Under the pieces are notes generated by a model that ran no database searches, was not told the DNA's origin, and saw only the letters and a list, made by a program, of their open reading frames with translations. A DNA stretch of 64,000 nucleotides, taken from contig NZ_VRKW01000003.1 of assembly GCF_009746715.1 (NCBI RefSeq), positions 186,001-250,000 of the forward strand. Direction: 5' to 3'. Position 1 is the first letter of the stretch. Each line of letters opens with the position of its first letter. Shown piece by piece: positions 1-8,142 of this stretch. The DNA is from Ketobacter sp. MCCC 1A13808 (GTDB lineage Bacteria; Pseudomonadota; Gammaproteobacteria; Pseudomonadales; Ketobacteraceae). Position numbers and translations under genes: made by a program.

Positions 1-2
1 TG

Positions 3-125
3 GAAACGATCCTGTATCTGATCGCCGGTATCGTGTTTTGGGTTGCCATCGCGGTGGCTTCGCAATACCTGGTGAAATTCATACAGCAACGAAAGGAGCA
101 GAATGCTCAGACTTGTAACCTATAA
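3..125 (+). CDS. C-terminal end of a membrane protein (5' truncated by window)
   Basis: An open frame enters from the window edge and stops at 123-125. The visible 40 residues form one hydrophobic segment (about residues 4-24, ILYLIAGIVFWVAIAVASQY) followed by a basic, polar tail, which looks like the last transmembrane helix of an inner-membrane protein. It overlaps the start of the next gene by 23 bases, so the two are probably cotranscribed. YbhP-like genes often follow cardiolipin synthase/phospholipase D or DedA/VTT membrane proteins, so one of those is a reasonable guess, but the fragment is too short to identify. Confidence 0.5.
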   Translation, partial: ETILYLIAGIVFWVAIAVASQYLVKFIQQRKEQNAQTCNL

Positions 126-807
126 CATACATAGCGGAATCGGCGTGGATGGTATTCAGAGCTACCGCCGTATCGGAGAGTTCCTGAAGCAGCAGCAAGT
201 GGATATCGCGCTCATTCAGGAAATGGACACCCGGCCTTCCCAACGGGACACGGACAAAGATATTGAGGATTTGTGTGCCGGTCACTTTTCGACCCTGGTT
301 CCTTCGCCGGCAATCGAGCTGGAGCAGGGGTGGTATGGCAATGTGATTCTTGCGCGCTTTCCGGTCTTGTTCAGCCATACCTTGGATGTTAGTCAGGCTG
401 GGTTTCAGCCACGCAATGTGCAGGAGGCGGTGTTGCAAACAGAGCGAGGGGCGCTGCACGTAGTGAATACGCATAAGGGGCTGAACCGGCTGGAGCGACG
501 CAGGCAGTTAGCATTGCTGGATCAGCATTTGCGCCAGACCGAGATAAGCGGACAACTGCCCTTGTTGGTGGGGGGGGATTTTAATGAGTGGCAATTCTTC
601 AGCTCTGCGTTCCGGCATATTAATCAGGTATTGCATCCGCATCCGGTGGCGGCCAGCTTTCCGACCCGGTGGCCTCTGTTTCGCTTGGACAGAATATGGT
701 CCCGCCCGGCCAATATTGTACGAAATGCGACGGTGTTAAAAACACCCGAGACCCGAATCTACTCCGATCATTACCCGGTTTTGGCAGAAATCGAGTTGTT
801 ACGCTAA
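103..807 (+). CDS. Endonuclease/exonuclease/phosphatase family protein (YbhP-like)
   Basis: This 234-residue protein has the metal-dependent phosphohydrolase fold shared by exonuclease III, sphingomyelinases and inositol phosphatases. The ordered motifs are visible: TYNIHSG (6-12), the metal-binding Glu in IQEMD (residue 40), VNTHKG (121-126), GGDFNEW (157-163), DRIW (196-199) and the catalytic SDHYPV (221-226). No signal peptide is seen. A ribosome site (AAAGGAG, 93-99) lies just before the ATG. The gene overlaps an upstream membrane-protein gene, resembling the ybhO-ybhP arrangement near phospholipid enzymes. Substrate cannot be told: phospholipid head group, phosphodiester or nucleic acid are all possible. 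Confidence 0.9.
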   Translation: MLRLVTYNIHSGIGVDGIQSYRRIGEFLKQQQVDIALIQEMDTRPSQRDTDKDIEDLCAGHFSTLVPSPAIELEQGWYGNVILARFPVLFSHTLDVSQAGFQPRNVQEAVLQTERGALHVVNTHKGLNRLERRRQLALLDQHLRQTEISGQLPLLVGGDFNEWQFFSSAFRHINQVLHPHPVAASFPTRWPLFRLDRIWSRPANIVRNATVLKTPETRIYSDHYPVLAEIELLR

Positions 808-1008
808 GGCTGGCCCGGGGCTAAATGGGGTCGATTTTCGCACCTTAGGGTGGGCGTTATCAGGGCTCTGGGGGGACGGGAGCCGGCTTTAGCCCCTCAT
901 ACCGGTTGCTAATGCATTGTTCCTGATAGATAAATCAGGATTGGCTTTCGGTTTCGGATAATCCGTGTAGGCGGTCGAATGTGTTACCAAAATTCCGATT
1001 TTAACTTT

Positions 1009-1061
1009 TTAGTGTTACTTATTTGCACATTCCGGATCTGTGTTTATAATAGTAACACTAA
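1009..1061 (+). promoter_or_regulatory. Promoter flanked by an 11-bp perfect inverted repeat
   Basis: TTGCAC (1023-1028) and TATAAT (1045-1050) are spaced by 16 bases and fit a sigma70 promoter. On either side lie TTAGTGTTACT (1009-1019) and AGTAACACTAA (1051-1061), exact reverse complements of each other, so the arms bracket the promoter and the expected start point. A further GTGTTAC occurs at 981-987. The arrangement looks like a two-site operator, but the regulator is unknown. Confidence 0.6.
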
Positions 1062-1080
1062 CGAATTTGGAGTACGTTTC

Positions 1081-1314
1081 ATGAGCCGTTTTCTTGCTAT
1101 TGCCCTTTTGCTGGGTGTGACATCCGCACACGCCGAGCTGCCTGTTGATCTTGCCGCCAACCTGCAGGAGCGGGTAAACGCCTCGCTGGAAGCGAAAGTG
1201 GAACAGGTTATTGAGGAAAAAGCAGCGCAGATGGCTGTCAAACTGTCTGAACACGCAGCCCTGAAGGAGCCCGAATTGGTGCTGGTTAAAATGCCTTCCC
1301 TAGCATCACGGTAA
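1081..1314 (+). CDS. Small secreted protein of unknown function
   Basis: A 77-residue protein starting MSRFLAIALLLGVTSAHA, a clean Sec signal peptide with a predicted AHA-E cleavage after residue 18. The mature part is a short charged helix with coiled-coil character (heptad-like Leu/Val/Ala, many Glu and Lys) and no recognised domain. An upstream in-frame ATG at 979 was rejected because it lies before the promoter; the ATG at 1081 has TTTGGAG just upstream. A strong sigma70-like promoter within an inverted repeat precedes it. The mature peptide would be about 59 residues in the periplasm. Confidence 0.6.
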   Translation: MSRFLAIALLLGVTSAHAELPVDLAANLQERVNASLEAKVEQVIEEKAAQMAVKLSEHAALKEPELVLVKMPSLASR

Positions 1315-1583
1315 CAACATAGCCCTTTTCAGCTAAGCAAGTTCCTCTTCCTCCCGTCTATCCCCCGATACCCGGGCTTCAACCCGGCCAGAAAAGTAGT
1401 TGATCTGGCGATAATGGATGCCCCAAAAAGGGTGTTCATTCTTTTCCCCCGTTACAATACCTGAATCCGAAATGGATGTTTATTGTACACAAGGCCATGC
1501 TAAGACCATGGAGCTTGAGACATCCCTAATGTCGTGCCTCGAAAAGAATGACGGCCTGTTAGATCAATCAAAGGACTACGATC

Positions 1584-3173
1584 ATGTCATCCAAACGCCA
1601 TCACGGTGGAATTCAACCCGGTATCAGCTGGGGACCTTTTACCCTGCGGGTTCCCTTTGTCCACACCCGTTTTTCAGCGGCGGATTACTTGCAAGGCATC
1701 GCAGTCGCTGGTGCTACCGGTTTGGCGCTGGTGCCTATTTTTACTTCGCTAATGGGGTTGTCGTTTGAAGAAGCGGTCACCATGGCCATGTTTCATAGCC
1801 TATTTATTTCGATGTCCTGGTTTGTATTCGGTGATCCCTATGCACCGGGTTGGCTGACTCCTGCAGTGCCTTTCGTTATCGGCTTTTTGACCCTTCCCGG
1901 TTTCAGGCTGGAGGGCGGGGGCTTTGATCATACCGCTCAGTTCCAGGCGATGACCGCCATGTCCATCGATTTCGCTTTGATACTCATCGTCCTGGGGGCC
2001 ACGGGGCTGGGTGCCAAACTGGTAAAATTTGTTCCCGATGTGTTCAAGGGCGGGATAATTCTTGGCGCAGCATTAGCCGCTTTTTTGCGCGTCACCAAGG
2101 AAGGGGATTCCTCAAATGTGTTCGAGCAAGCGCCAATTGCCGGAACCTTGGGTGTGGCGGTTTGTATGTTGCTGGCTTTTTCCAAACCGATCCAGGAGCG
2201 AATGGGTCAGCACAAATGGTTAGCGACTTTGGTGGGGTTGGGGTTGCTGCCCGGTTTCATTCTGGCGGGATCGGTGGGCTTTTTCACCGGTGAGTTCACG
2301 TATAATATTCGCTGGGAATTCCTGAATCTGGCCGACAGCTCCGTGGCTCTTTGGCAAAAGACGTCGCCGTTTGTGATCGGTTGGCCTTCCATGGACATTT
2401 TCTTGAGCGCGTTCCCCTTGGCTCTGATCACCTACATTCTCTTCTTCGGTGATTTGGTTACCGGCGATGAGATGATTGAACACACGCAACTGGCGCGACC
2501 GGATGAAAAGCTCGATCTGAGCAGCAGCCGGACCCATCTTTCAACCGGCATCCGTAATGTCTTGATGGCGGTTACGGCTCCCTTCTTTTCCACGCAAGGG
2601 GTCATGTGGACGGGAATCCAGGTCATATTGTTAAAACGCTGGGCTTTGGGGCGCGACAAAGTCGATTCATTTTTTGATTCCCTCAGTAGCTTTTATGCGA
2701 TGTTTTTCCTGACGCCCGTTCTGTTTATTATGTTGCCCGCAGTTACCCTGTTACAGCCGCTATTGCCCCTGGCGCTCGCGGTCACCCTGATCCTGACCGG
2801 GTTTGCGTGCGCGACATTGGCGCTTTCATTGGTTAAGGATGCAACGGAGCGGGGGACTATGGTGATCTTCGCGATGGCCCTGAGCGTTTTTCCTGAGCCC
2901 TGGATGGGCATGCTGGTGGGTATTATTTCAATTATTGTCTTGTGCGGACCCAAGGTGTTCATACCGAATCACAAGATTGAAGAGTTTGGTCCGATTGACA
3001 AACACGAACCCTCGCCCGGAGCGTCAGCTGAGCCAGCAGGCGCAGTCTCTGATGCTTCCTCTCGCGGAAACACAGACCCCTGTGACGCAGCCATTGCCGA
3101 TTACCGCAGAAGAGTGGCCCTGGAAAATCAGCGACGAAGCCGGTCACGTAGTACGGCATCGGAAGACGTGTGA
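1584..3173 (+). CDS. NCS2/SLC23-like nucleobase permease
   Basis: A 529-residue polytopic membrane protein with about a dozen hydrophobic segments and a hydrophilic, Ser/Arg-rich C-terminal tail of about 65 residues. Segments such as TGLGAKLVKFVPDVFKGGII and HLSTGIRNVLMAVTAPF resemble the xanthine/uracil permease (NCS2) superfamily, which imports nucleobases with protons or sodium. The assignment is by overall pattern only, and the NCS2 signature is not crisp. The start ATG at 1584 has AAAGGA about ten bases upstream. It ends 10 bases from the convergent VOC gene. A link to the purine catabolism genes 40 kb away is possible but not shown. Confidence 0.6.
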   Translation: MSSKRHHGGIQPGISWGPFTLRVPFVHTRFSAADYLQGIAVAGATGLALVPIFTSLMGLSFEEAVTMAMFHSLFISMSWFVFGDPYAPGWLTPAVPFVIGFLTLPGFRLEGGGFDHTAQFQAMTAMSIDFALILIVLGATGLGAKLVKFVPDVFKGGIILGAALAAFLRVTKEGDSSNVFEQAPIAGTLGVAVCMLLAFSKPIQERMGQHKWLATLVGLGLLPGFILAGSVGFFTGEFTYNIRWEFLNLADSSVALWQKTSPFVIGWPSMDIFLSAFPLALITYILFFGDLVTGDEMIEHTQLARPDEKLDLSSSRTHLSTGIRNVLMAVTAPFFSTQGVMWTGIQVILLKRWALGRDKVDSFFDSLSSFYAMFFLTPVLFIMLPAVTLLQPLLPLALAVTLILTGFACATLALSLVKDATERGTMVIFAMALSVFPEPWMGMLVGIISIIVLCGPKVFIPNHKIEEFGPIDKHEPSPGASAEPAGAVSDASSRGNTDPCDAAIADYRRRVALENQRRSRSRSTASEDV

Positions 3174-3183
3174 CTCCGGGCCG

Positions 3184-3615
3184 CTATGCGTGCTTGGGCA
3201 GTGCCTGAAACTCTTCAGCGCCTGGCCCCAGGGGTTGTCCGTAACTGAATTCAATATAGTTGCCGGAGGGATCTTTGACTCCGCAAAAGTAACCCACGGG
3301 AAAGGGGTCTTCCCGTGGTGGCCAGATAAGTAAACCGTCGGACTCGGCCTGTTGTGCTATCCGGTCCACATCGGCTTTGGATTGAACAGCAAAGCCCAGA
3401 TGAGAGTAATCCTGTTCCGGGTGCTGTTGTTTTTTACCGCCCGCCATCAGAACAAAAATAAACTCCTTTTCCCGGCCGGGTTCCGCTAACCAGACAATTT
3501 CGCCTTCATTGCGTTGGTGAATAATATGCATGTTGCAATAGCGCCGGTAAAAATCGACGCTGGCACCTATCTGCGTTACGTGCAACGCAATGTGTGTCAA
3601 CGTGCTGGAAAACAT
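3184..3615 (-). CDS. VOC/glyoxalase-family protein
   Basis: A 143-residue protein with the two beta-alpha-beta-beta-beta modules of the vicinal oxygen chelate fold: LTHIALHVTQIGASVDFYRR at the N-terminus, SHLGFAV in the middle and KDPSGNYIEFSYGQ at the end. Likely metal ligands are His8, His72 and Glu122, the pattern of glyoxalase I and related dioxygenases. It is the last gene after an RND pump and shares its strand with a 36-base gap, so it may detoxify a compound handled by the same operon. Substrate unknown. Confidence 0.85.
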   Translation of the reverse strand: MFSSTLTHIALHVTQIGASVDFYRRYCNMHIIHQRNEGEIVWLAEPGREKEFIFVLMAGGKKQQHPEQDYSHLGFAVQSKADVDRIAQQAESDGLLIWPPREDPFPVGYFCGVKDPSGNYIEFSYGQPLGPGAEEFQALPKHA

Positions 3616-3651
3616 AACGCTCCTCTCCCTGAATGGCCGTTGGCAACGAAG

Positions 3652-6600
3652 TTATGTGGTGCTCTGCTGCCGGTTCATTATCCCCTCCTTTGCGCGCAAA
3701 ACTAACATAAGAAAACAGGGCAGAAAGGTCAGGGTGATGATGGTGGAAAACAAGATGCCGGCCAATACCACGATGCCGACACCCCGATACAATTCTGTTC
3801 CTGCACCGGGTAATAAAACCAGGGGGGCCAATCCGAAAACCGTGGTCAGGGTCGACATCAGAATGGGGCGTAAACGCACGGACAATGCCGATAATACCGC
3901 TTCCCGCACACTGATTTCGGGAATCTGCATATTGTTGCGGGTCTGATCCACGATCAGGATCGGATTGTTCACGACGGTACCCAGCAAAATCAAAAAGCCG
4001 AGCATGGTAATCATATCGAATGGCTGTGTGATGCCAAGCTGATTCAGAGCGATTAAACCGACCAGTCCTCCGGCCAATCCCAGGGGAATGGTGGTCAGGA
4101 TGATCAGCGGATAACCCCAGTGTTGGAAGATCGCTACCAGCAGTAAGTAAATCAACAGCAGTGCGACGGTGAAATTACCTGCCAACGCAGAACGGGTTGC
4201 ATCCAGTTGATCTGCCGCACCGGAGATATCCACATTGACCCCGGCAGGAATTTCACCCGCTGTCCGCATCTCCGGAATCAGATGATTCTGAACTCGATTA
4301 ACGGCGGTTTCCAGTGCCACATTCCGGGGCGGGATAATGCGCAGCGTGACGGTCCGGTGGCCATCGACACGGCGTACGGTCGCGCTGTCCACGGTTTCCC
4401 TCAGTGTCGCCAGTGCATCCAATGGCAGTACGGTGCCGGAGGGGGTCATCATGGGCAGGTCACCGAGCCGTTCCAACTGCTGTGTTTGTCCAGCGCTGCT
4501 GAGCAAAAACATGTCCACTTTGTCGTCGCCATAAAAAAACTCGTCGACATAAGCGCCGTCACTGAGTGCCGCGACGGCGTAGCCAAAATCCTGTGCCGAG
4601 TATTGATATTCCGCCAGACGTTCCCAGTTTGGGCGCACTTCCACCAAGGGTTGGTCGAGGGAAAGGGAGGAGGGCTCGGTTTGTATTTGCGGATCTTCAA
4701 ACAGGGCTTCGGCACGGCGATAGGCGCTTTCACCGGTGTTATACAATGTCGCCAGATCCGATCCCGATATATCCAGATTGACCGCCCGCGTACCACCGTC
4801 GTTGCTGGAAATTATGGAGCCTCGGGAGGAAAACGCCCGCATGCCGGGATACTGTCGGAATAAATGCGTGAGAGCGTCCATCATCGGGCCAATGTCCTGC
4901 TCCCTTACCGGCTCACTGAGGAACCACATAGAGCCGGATGAGACGTTCAACGCGTAGTATTTCAGCGCCGGAACCGGGCTTTTGCCCTGATCAAACAACG
5001 TGGGGTCGGCGTTTACGGTGGGCTCAATTATTTCTCGTATTTCATCCCCGATTTCGACCATTTCCGCCAGGTTGTATCCGGGTGGCGCGATCATCATCGA
5101 GAACGCTTTGGGCTCTTCCCCTTCCGGTAAATATTCAGCAGCGGGCATAAACATCCATGCCACGCCAATGGTCGCCAGCAGGGTCAGGATCATGCAGATA
5201 AACCGGCGCGGCGCCGTGTCGATCAGCCATTCGATGCTGTGCAGCATCGGTCCGTGCTTGGCCTTGTCTTCCGCAGTGCTTTCTTTCATGCCGAAGCCCA
5301 TACGGGCACTGGCTGAAGGCACTACCGTGATGGCCACCAGCATGGAAGCCAGAATCGCCGCAGAAATTGCGATGGCAATATCGGAATACAGTTGCCCGGC
5401 TTCCTCTTGTACAAATAACACCGGGGCGAACACCAATACCGTGGTCATGGAGGACGCCAAAACCGCAGGCCAGACCTCCCGTACTCCGTTCAATGCCGCT
5501 TCGTACAGACCAAGGCCGCGCCGTCGTGCTTGCTCGATGCTCTCCAGCACGACAATGGTGTTGTCCACCGTCATGCCGATCGCGAACGCGACACCGGCCA
5601 ATGAAATGACATTGATAGTGCGATCGAACAACAGTAACCCCAGAAACGCGGCAATGGTGCAGATCGGAATACTGAGAACGCCTACCAGGGTGGCCCGGGC
5701 GGAGCGTAAAAATAAATACATGATCAGGGTGGCGAGCAGGGCACCGAGCCCGAGATTGGTCCAGACGTTTTTAATCGATGCCTGTACGTAGCGCACATCA
5801 TCGCCCAGCAGCACGATACGGACTCCATTGGGTTCCATTAGATCGGTTTGCATTTCTTCAACCAGGGGCAACAGATCTTCTTTGATTTGAATGACGTTGG
5901 AACCGGCTTCCCGCCGTACTGCCATGCGGATACTGCGCTCGCCTTCGCCGTAGGCCATTTCTCTTACTTCAAAATGATCCAGCGCAATGGTGGCTACGTC
6001 CTTCAGGCGCACGGTAGCGTTGTTTTGTTCCGATAAAATGGTGTTTTCCAAATCCGCCAGATCGTCAAAGCGGCCTACCGTGCGCAATAGATAGCGTCGT
6101 TTTCCACTGTCAATATCACCTGCCGAGGCGTCCCGGTTGCGGGCACGGATTCGATCCCGTACATCGCTTAGTATCAGTCCCCGCTGCGCCAGTTTGGTGG
6201 GATCGACCAGAATCTGTATTTGCCGTTCGGCTCCGCCGCGAATCGCGACTTCGGAAATACCGTTGACACGTTCCATGCGGGGCCGGACCTGATCGTCGAT
6301 GAAATCAAACATCATATCCATATCCAGGTTGTGGGGGTTGCCCGGCAACGGAATGACACTGAAATACATAAACGAATTTTGTGAAAAGGAGCTACTGAAC
6401 AGGCGTGGCTGATCCACATTTTCAGGGTAAGAGGAGACCTGGCTTAAGGCGTTGCTAACCTGAATCAGGGTTTCGTTGATGTCCACGCCGAACGGAAATT
6501 CCAGCTCAATGACGGCTTCTCCGGTTTCTGCGAAGGACGTCATGCGCTTCATATTGGGCACGCTGCGCAGATAGCGTTCCTGTTCGATCAGAATTTCTTT

Positions 6601-6774
6601 TTCAACATCTTGTGGTGTTGCACCAGGCCAGCCGGTTACCACGCTGATAGTGCGGACCTCCAGATCCGGAATCATCTGTACCGGAATCCGCAGCGCGGCG
6701 GCGATCCCCAGCACACAGATAATGGCGACGGTTACGGTAACAATTATGCCCTGGCGTATACTGGCTTCAAACAT
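3652..6774 (-). CDS. RND-family efflux permease
   Basis: This 1040-residue protein has the full resistance-nodulation-division layout: an N-terminal transmembrane helix (about residues 10-32), a large periplasmic porter loop, a helix bundle, a second periplasmic loop and a second bundle. The proton-relay segment GMTVDNTIVVLESI (TM4) and the TM11-12 region GTVVNNPILIVDQTRN are visible. Such pumps expel drugs, lipophiles or metals using proton flux. The adaptor gene lies directly upstream; there is no outer-membrane channel gene here, so a shared TolC/OprM-type protein is expected. The pump belongs to the AcrB/MdtB-like branch rather than the metal (CusA) branch by eye; substrate is not predictable. 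Confidence 0.95.
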   Translation of the reverse strand: MFEASIRQGIIVTVTVAIICVLGIAAALRIPVQMIPDLEVRTISVVTGWPGATPQDVEKEILIEQERYLRSVPNMKRMTSFAETGEAVIELEFPFGVDINETLIQVSNALSQVSSYPENVDQPRLFSSSFSQNSFMYFSVIPLPGNPHNLDMDMMFDFIDDQVRPRMERVNGISEVAIRGGAERQIQILVDPTKLAQRGLILSDVRDRIRARNRDASAGDIDSGKRRYLLRTVGRFDDLADLENTILSEQNNATVRLKDVATIALDHFEVREMAYGEGERSIRMAVRREAGSNVIQIKEDLLPLVEEMQTDLMEPNGVRIVLLGDDVRYVQASIKNVWTNLGLGALLATLIMYLFLRSARATLVGVLSIPICTIAAFLGLLLFDRTINVISLAGVAFAIGMTVDNTIVVLESIEQARRRGLGLYEAALNGVREVWPAVLASSMTTVLVFAPVLFVQEEAGQLYSDIAIAISAAILASMLVAITVVPSASARMGFGMKESTAEDKAKHGPMLHSIEWLIDTAPRRFICMILTLLATIGVAWMFMPAAEYLPEGEEPKAFSMMIAPPGYNLAEMVEIGDEIREIIEPTVNADPTLFDQGKSPVPALKYYALNVSSGSMWFLSEPVREQDIGPMMDALTHLFRQYPGMRAFSSRGSIISSNDGGTRAVNLDISGSDLATLYNTGESAYRRAEALFEDPQIQTEPSSLSLDQPLVEVRPNWERLAEYQYSAQDFGYAVAALSDGAYVDEFFYGDDKVDMFLLSSAGQTQQLERLGDLPMMTPSGTVLPLDALATLRETVDSATVRRVDGHRTVTLRIIPPRNVALETAVNRVQNHLIPEMRTAGEIPAGVNVDISGAADQLDATRSALAGNFTVALLLIYLLLVAIFQHWGYPLIILTTIPLGLAGGLVGLIALNQLGITQPFDMITMLGFLILLGTVVNNPILIVDQTRNNMQIPEISVREAVLSALSVRLRPILMSTLTTVFGLAPLVLLPGAGTELYRGVGIVVLAGILFSTIITLTFLPCFLMLVLRAKEGIMNRQQSTT

Positions 6775-6851
6775 CGAATGATCCTGTTGCTGTCAGGTTG
6801 CGAATAAAGGGTTAACAAGTTGCATTTAAGGGAGGTTCTGGGCTTCCGGCT

Positions 6852-7949
6852 CTATTTGTCTTTCACAATTTTAACCAATTGATCGTGTCGCAGAATTTCA
6901 TTGCCACGGGTCACGACTTTCGCATCAGCGACCAAACCTTCCAGAATTTCCACCTGCGTACCGGACTGGTAACCCAATTTCACTTTGACGCGTTTGGCAA
7001 GGGTCTGCCCGTCACTGTCGGTCACGGTCATCAGGCTGAAGCTGCCATCCGGGTCCCGCAGTAACGCGTCGCGTGGCACCATCAGCGCAGTTTTATTTCC
7101 CTGGGAAAGATTGAAAACGGCATTGGCGGAAAAACCGGGCAGCAGTCCGGCTAACTGGTTGTCGCTGTTTTCCATCACCAGGCGCACCCGGAACGTGCGG
7201 CTGCCAGCTTCACCCACCGGCACCAGGGCCACGACTTTGGCTTTCAGCGTTTGCCCTGGAATGGCATCCGGTAGTACGTTAACTTCAGTATCGGGGCTGA
7301 GTGTACCGAAGCGTTCCTGCGGCACTTGCACATCCAGATACAAGCGATCGGTCGCCACCAATTCCAGCACCGGTGTGCCGCGTGTGACCCATTCGCCGTT
7401 TTCAGTCAGTTTGCGGTAAATGACGCCGTCGAACGGAGCGGTGAGGTGATGCCATTCCACCCGCTGTTGTTGCGCCGCCTGTTCTGCTTTGGCGGCAGCG
7501 AGCAAGGCGAGGTTGGCGTCCAGTGCCGCCTGACGCAGATACAATTCATTTTTTGGCAGGCTGTTATTGCTGGTCAGTCGCTGTGCTTCATCAACCAAGC
7601 GCCGATCTTCTTTAACCTGTGCTTCGGCGGCCGAAGTGGAGGCCTGTAAACGCGCCAGTTCATGCTTTTCCAGGGCGTCATCCAGGTCGAGCAATACATC
7701 CCCTTTGCGCACTCGATCGCCGGCATCGACCTTAACCTGGCCGACCAAACCATCTACCCGTGCGGATAGATTGGCCTGTTGCACCGCCACCAGGTTTCCG
7801 CTCAATCGTAATCGGTTGGTGGGTACGGTTTGGGTGGGCGACACCACGCTGACCGGCACCGCTTCGCTCTGGGAATAACTGGCGGTCGCGCCACTGAGCA
7901 AAACCAGTGCGACAACGATCTGGTGGAGGCAGACTCGGGACAAACTCAT
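6852..7949 (-). CDS. RND periplasmic adaptor (HlyD/MFP family)
   Basis: A 365-residue membrane-fusion protein. Residues 1-26 form a signal peptide. The mature protein shows the split biotinyl-lipoyl domain (GLVGQVKVDAGDRVRKGDVL and the return WHHLTAPFDGVIYRKL), an alpha-helical hairpin rich in Ala/Gln/Glu, then a beta-barrel region and membrane-proximal domain. It links the inner-membrane pump encoded 77 bases downstream to an outer-membrane channel. It begins the operon adaptor-pump-VOC protein. No lipobox is seen, so it is probably soluble in the periplasm. Confidence 0.95.
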   Translation of the reverse strand: MSLSRVCLHQIVVALVLLSGATASYSQSEAVPVSVVSPTQTVPTNRLRLSGNLVAVQQANLSARVDGLVGQVKVDAGDRVRKGDVLLDLDDALEKHELARLQASTSAAEAQVKEDRRLVDEAQRLTSNNSLPKNELYLRQAALDANLALLAAAKAEQAAQQQRVEWHHLTAPFDGVIYRKLTENGEWVTRGTPVLELVATDRLYLDVQVPQERFGTLSPDTEVNVLPDAIPGQTLKAKVVALVPVGEAGSRTFRVRLVMENSDNQLAGLLPGFSANAVFNLSQGNKTALMVPRDALLRDPDGSFSLMTVTDSDGQTLAKRVKVKLGYQSGTQVEILEGLVADAKVVTRGNEILRHDQLVKIVKDK

Positions 7950-8142
7950 TACTCATAGCCCTCTGGGTTGGGTGGTATTAGGTGGTATTGGAATAATTCT
8001 GGAGGGGGATATATAAACATGATGCGCAGTGGATGGCCATAGCACGGTTGTAGCGTGGGATCCACTGCCACTTTGCCCGGCTAGCGCCGGAGGTGGGGAA
8101 CAGCCCGATTTTATCGTCGGGCTTTACTGGTTGCTCTCTAGG

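Noticed and set aside
570-577. Run of eight G residues inside the EEP gene just before the catalytic GGDFN codons
   Set aside because: A slippery tract could cause phase variation, but eight bases in a housekeeping-type gene with an intact frame is weak evidence.
817-896. GGGGCTAAA/TTTAGCCCC inverted repeat after the EEP gene
   Set aside because: Arms are over 60 bases apart and there is no T-run, so a terminator or operator cannot be supported.
1418-1768. 116-residue frame overlapping the permease start
   Set aside because: Different frame from the permease, no family, and its second half is a shadow of the real gene.
5000-5791. 263-residue open frame on the plus strand inside the RND pump gene
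   Set aside because: It is the antisense frame of a clearly coding, full-length RND gene, has no ribosome site or recognisable domain, and its composition follows from the codon usage of the pump.
8102-8123. Hairpin AGCCCGA-N8-TCGGGCT between the BCCT and adaptor genes
   Set aside because: It has TTTACT only on the plus strand, while both neighbours read on the minus strand, so it is not a convincing terminator for either.
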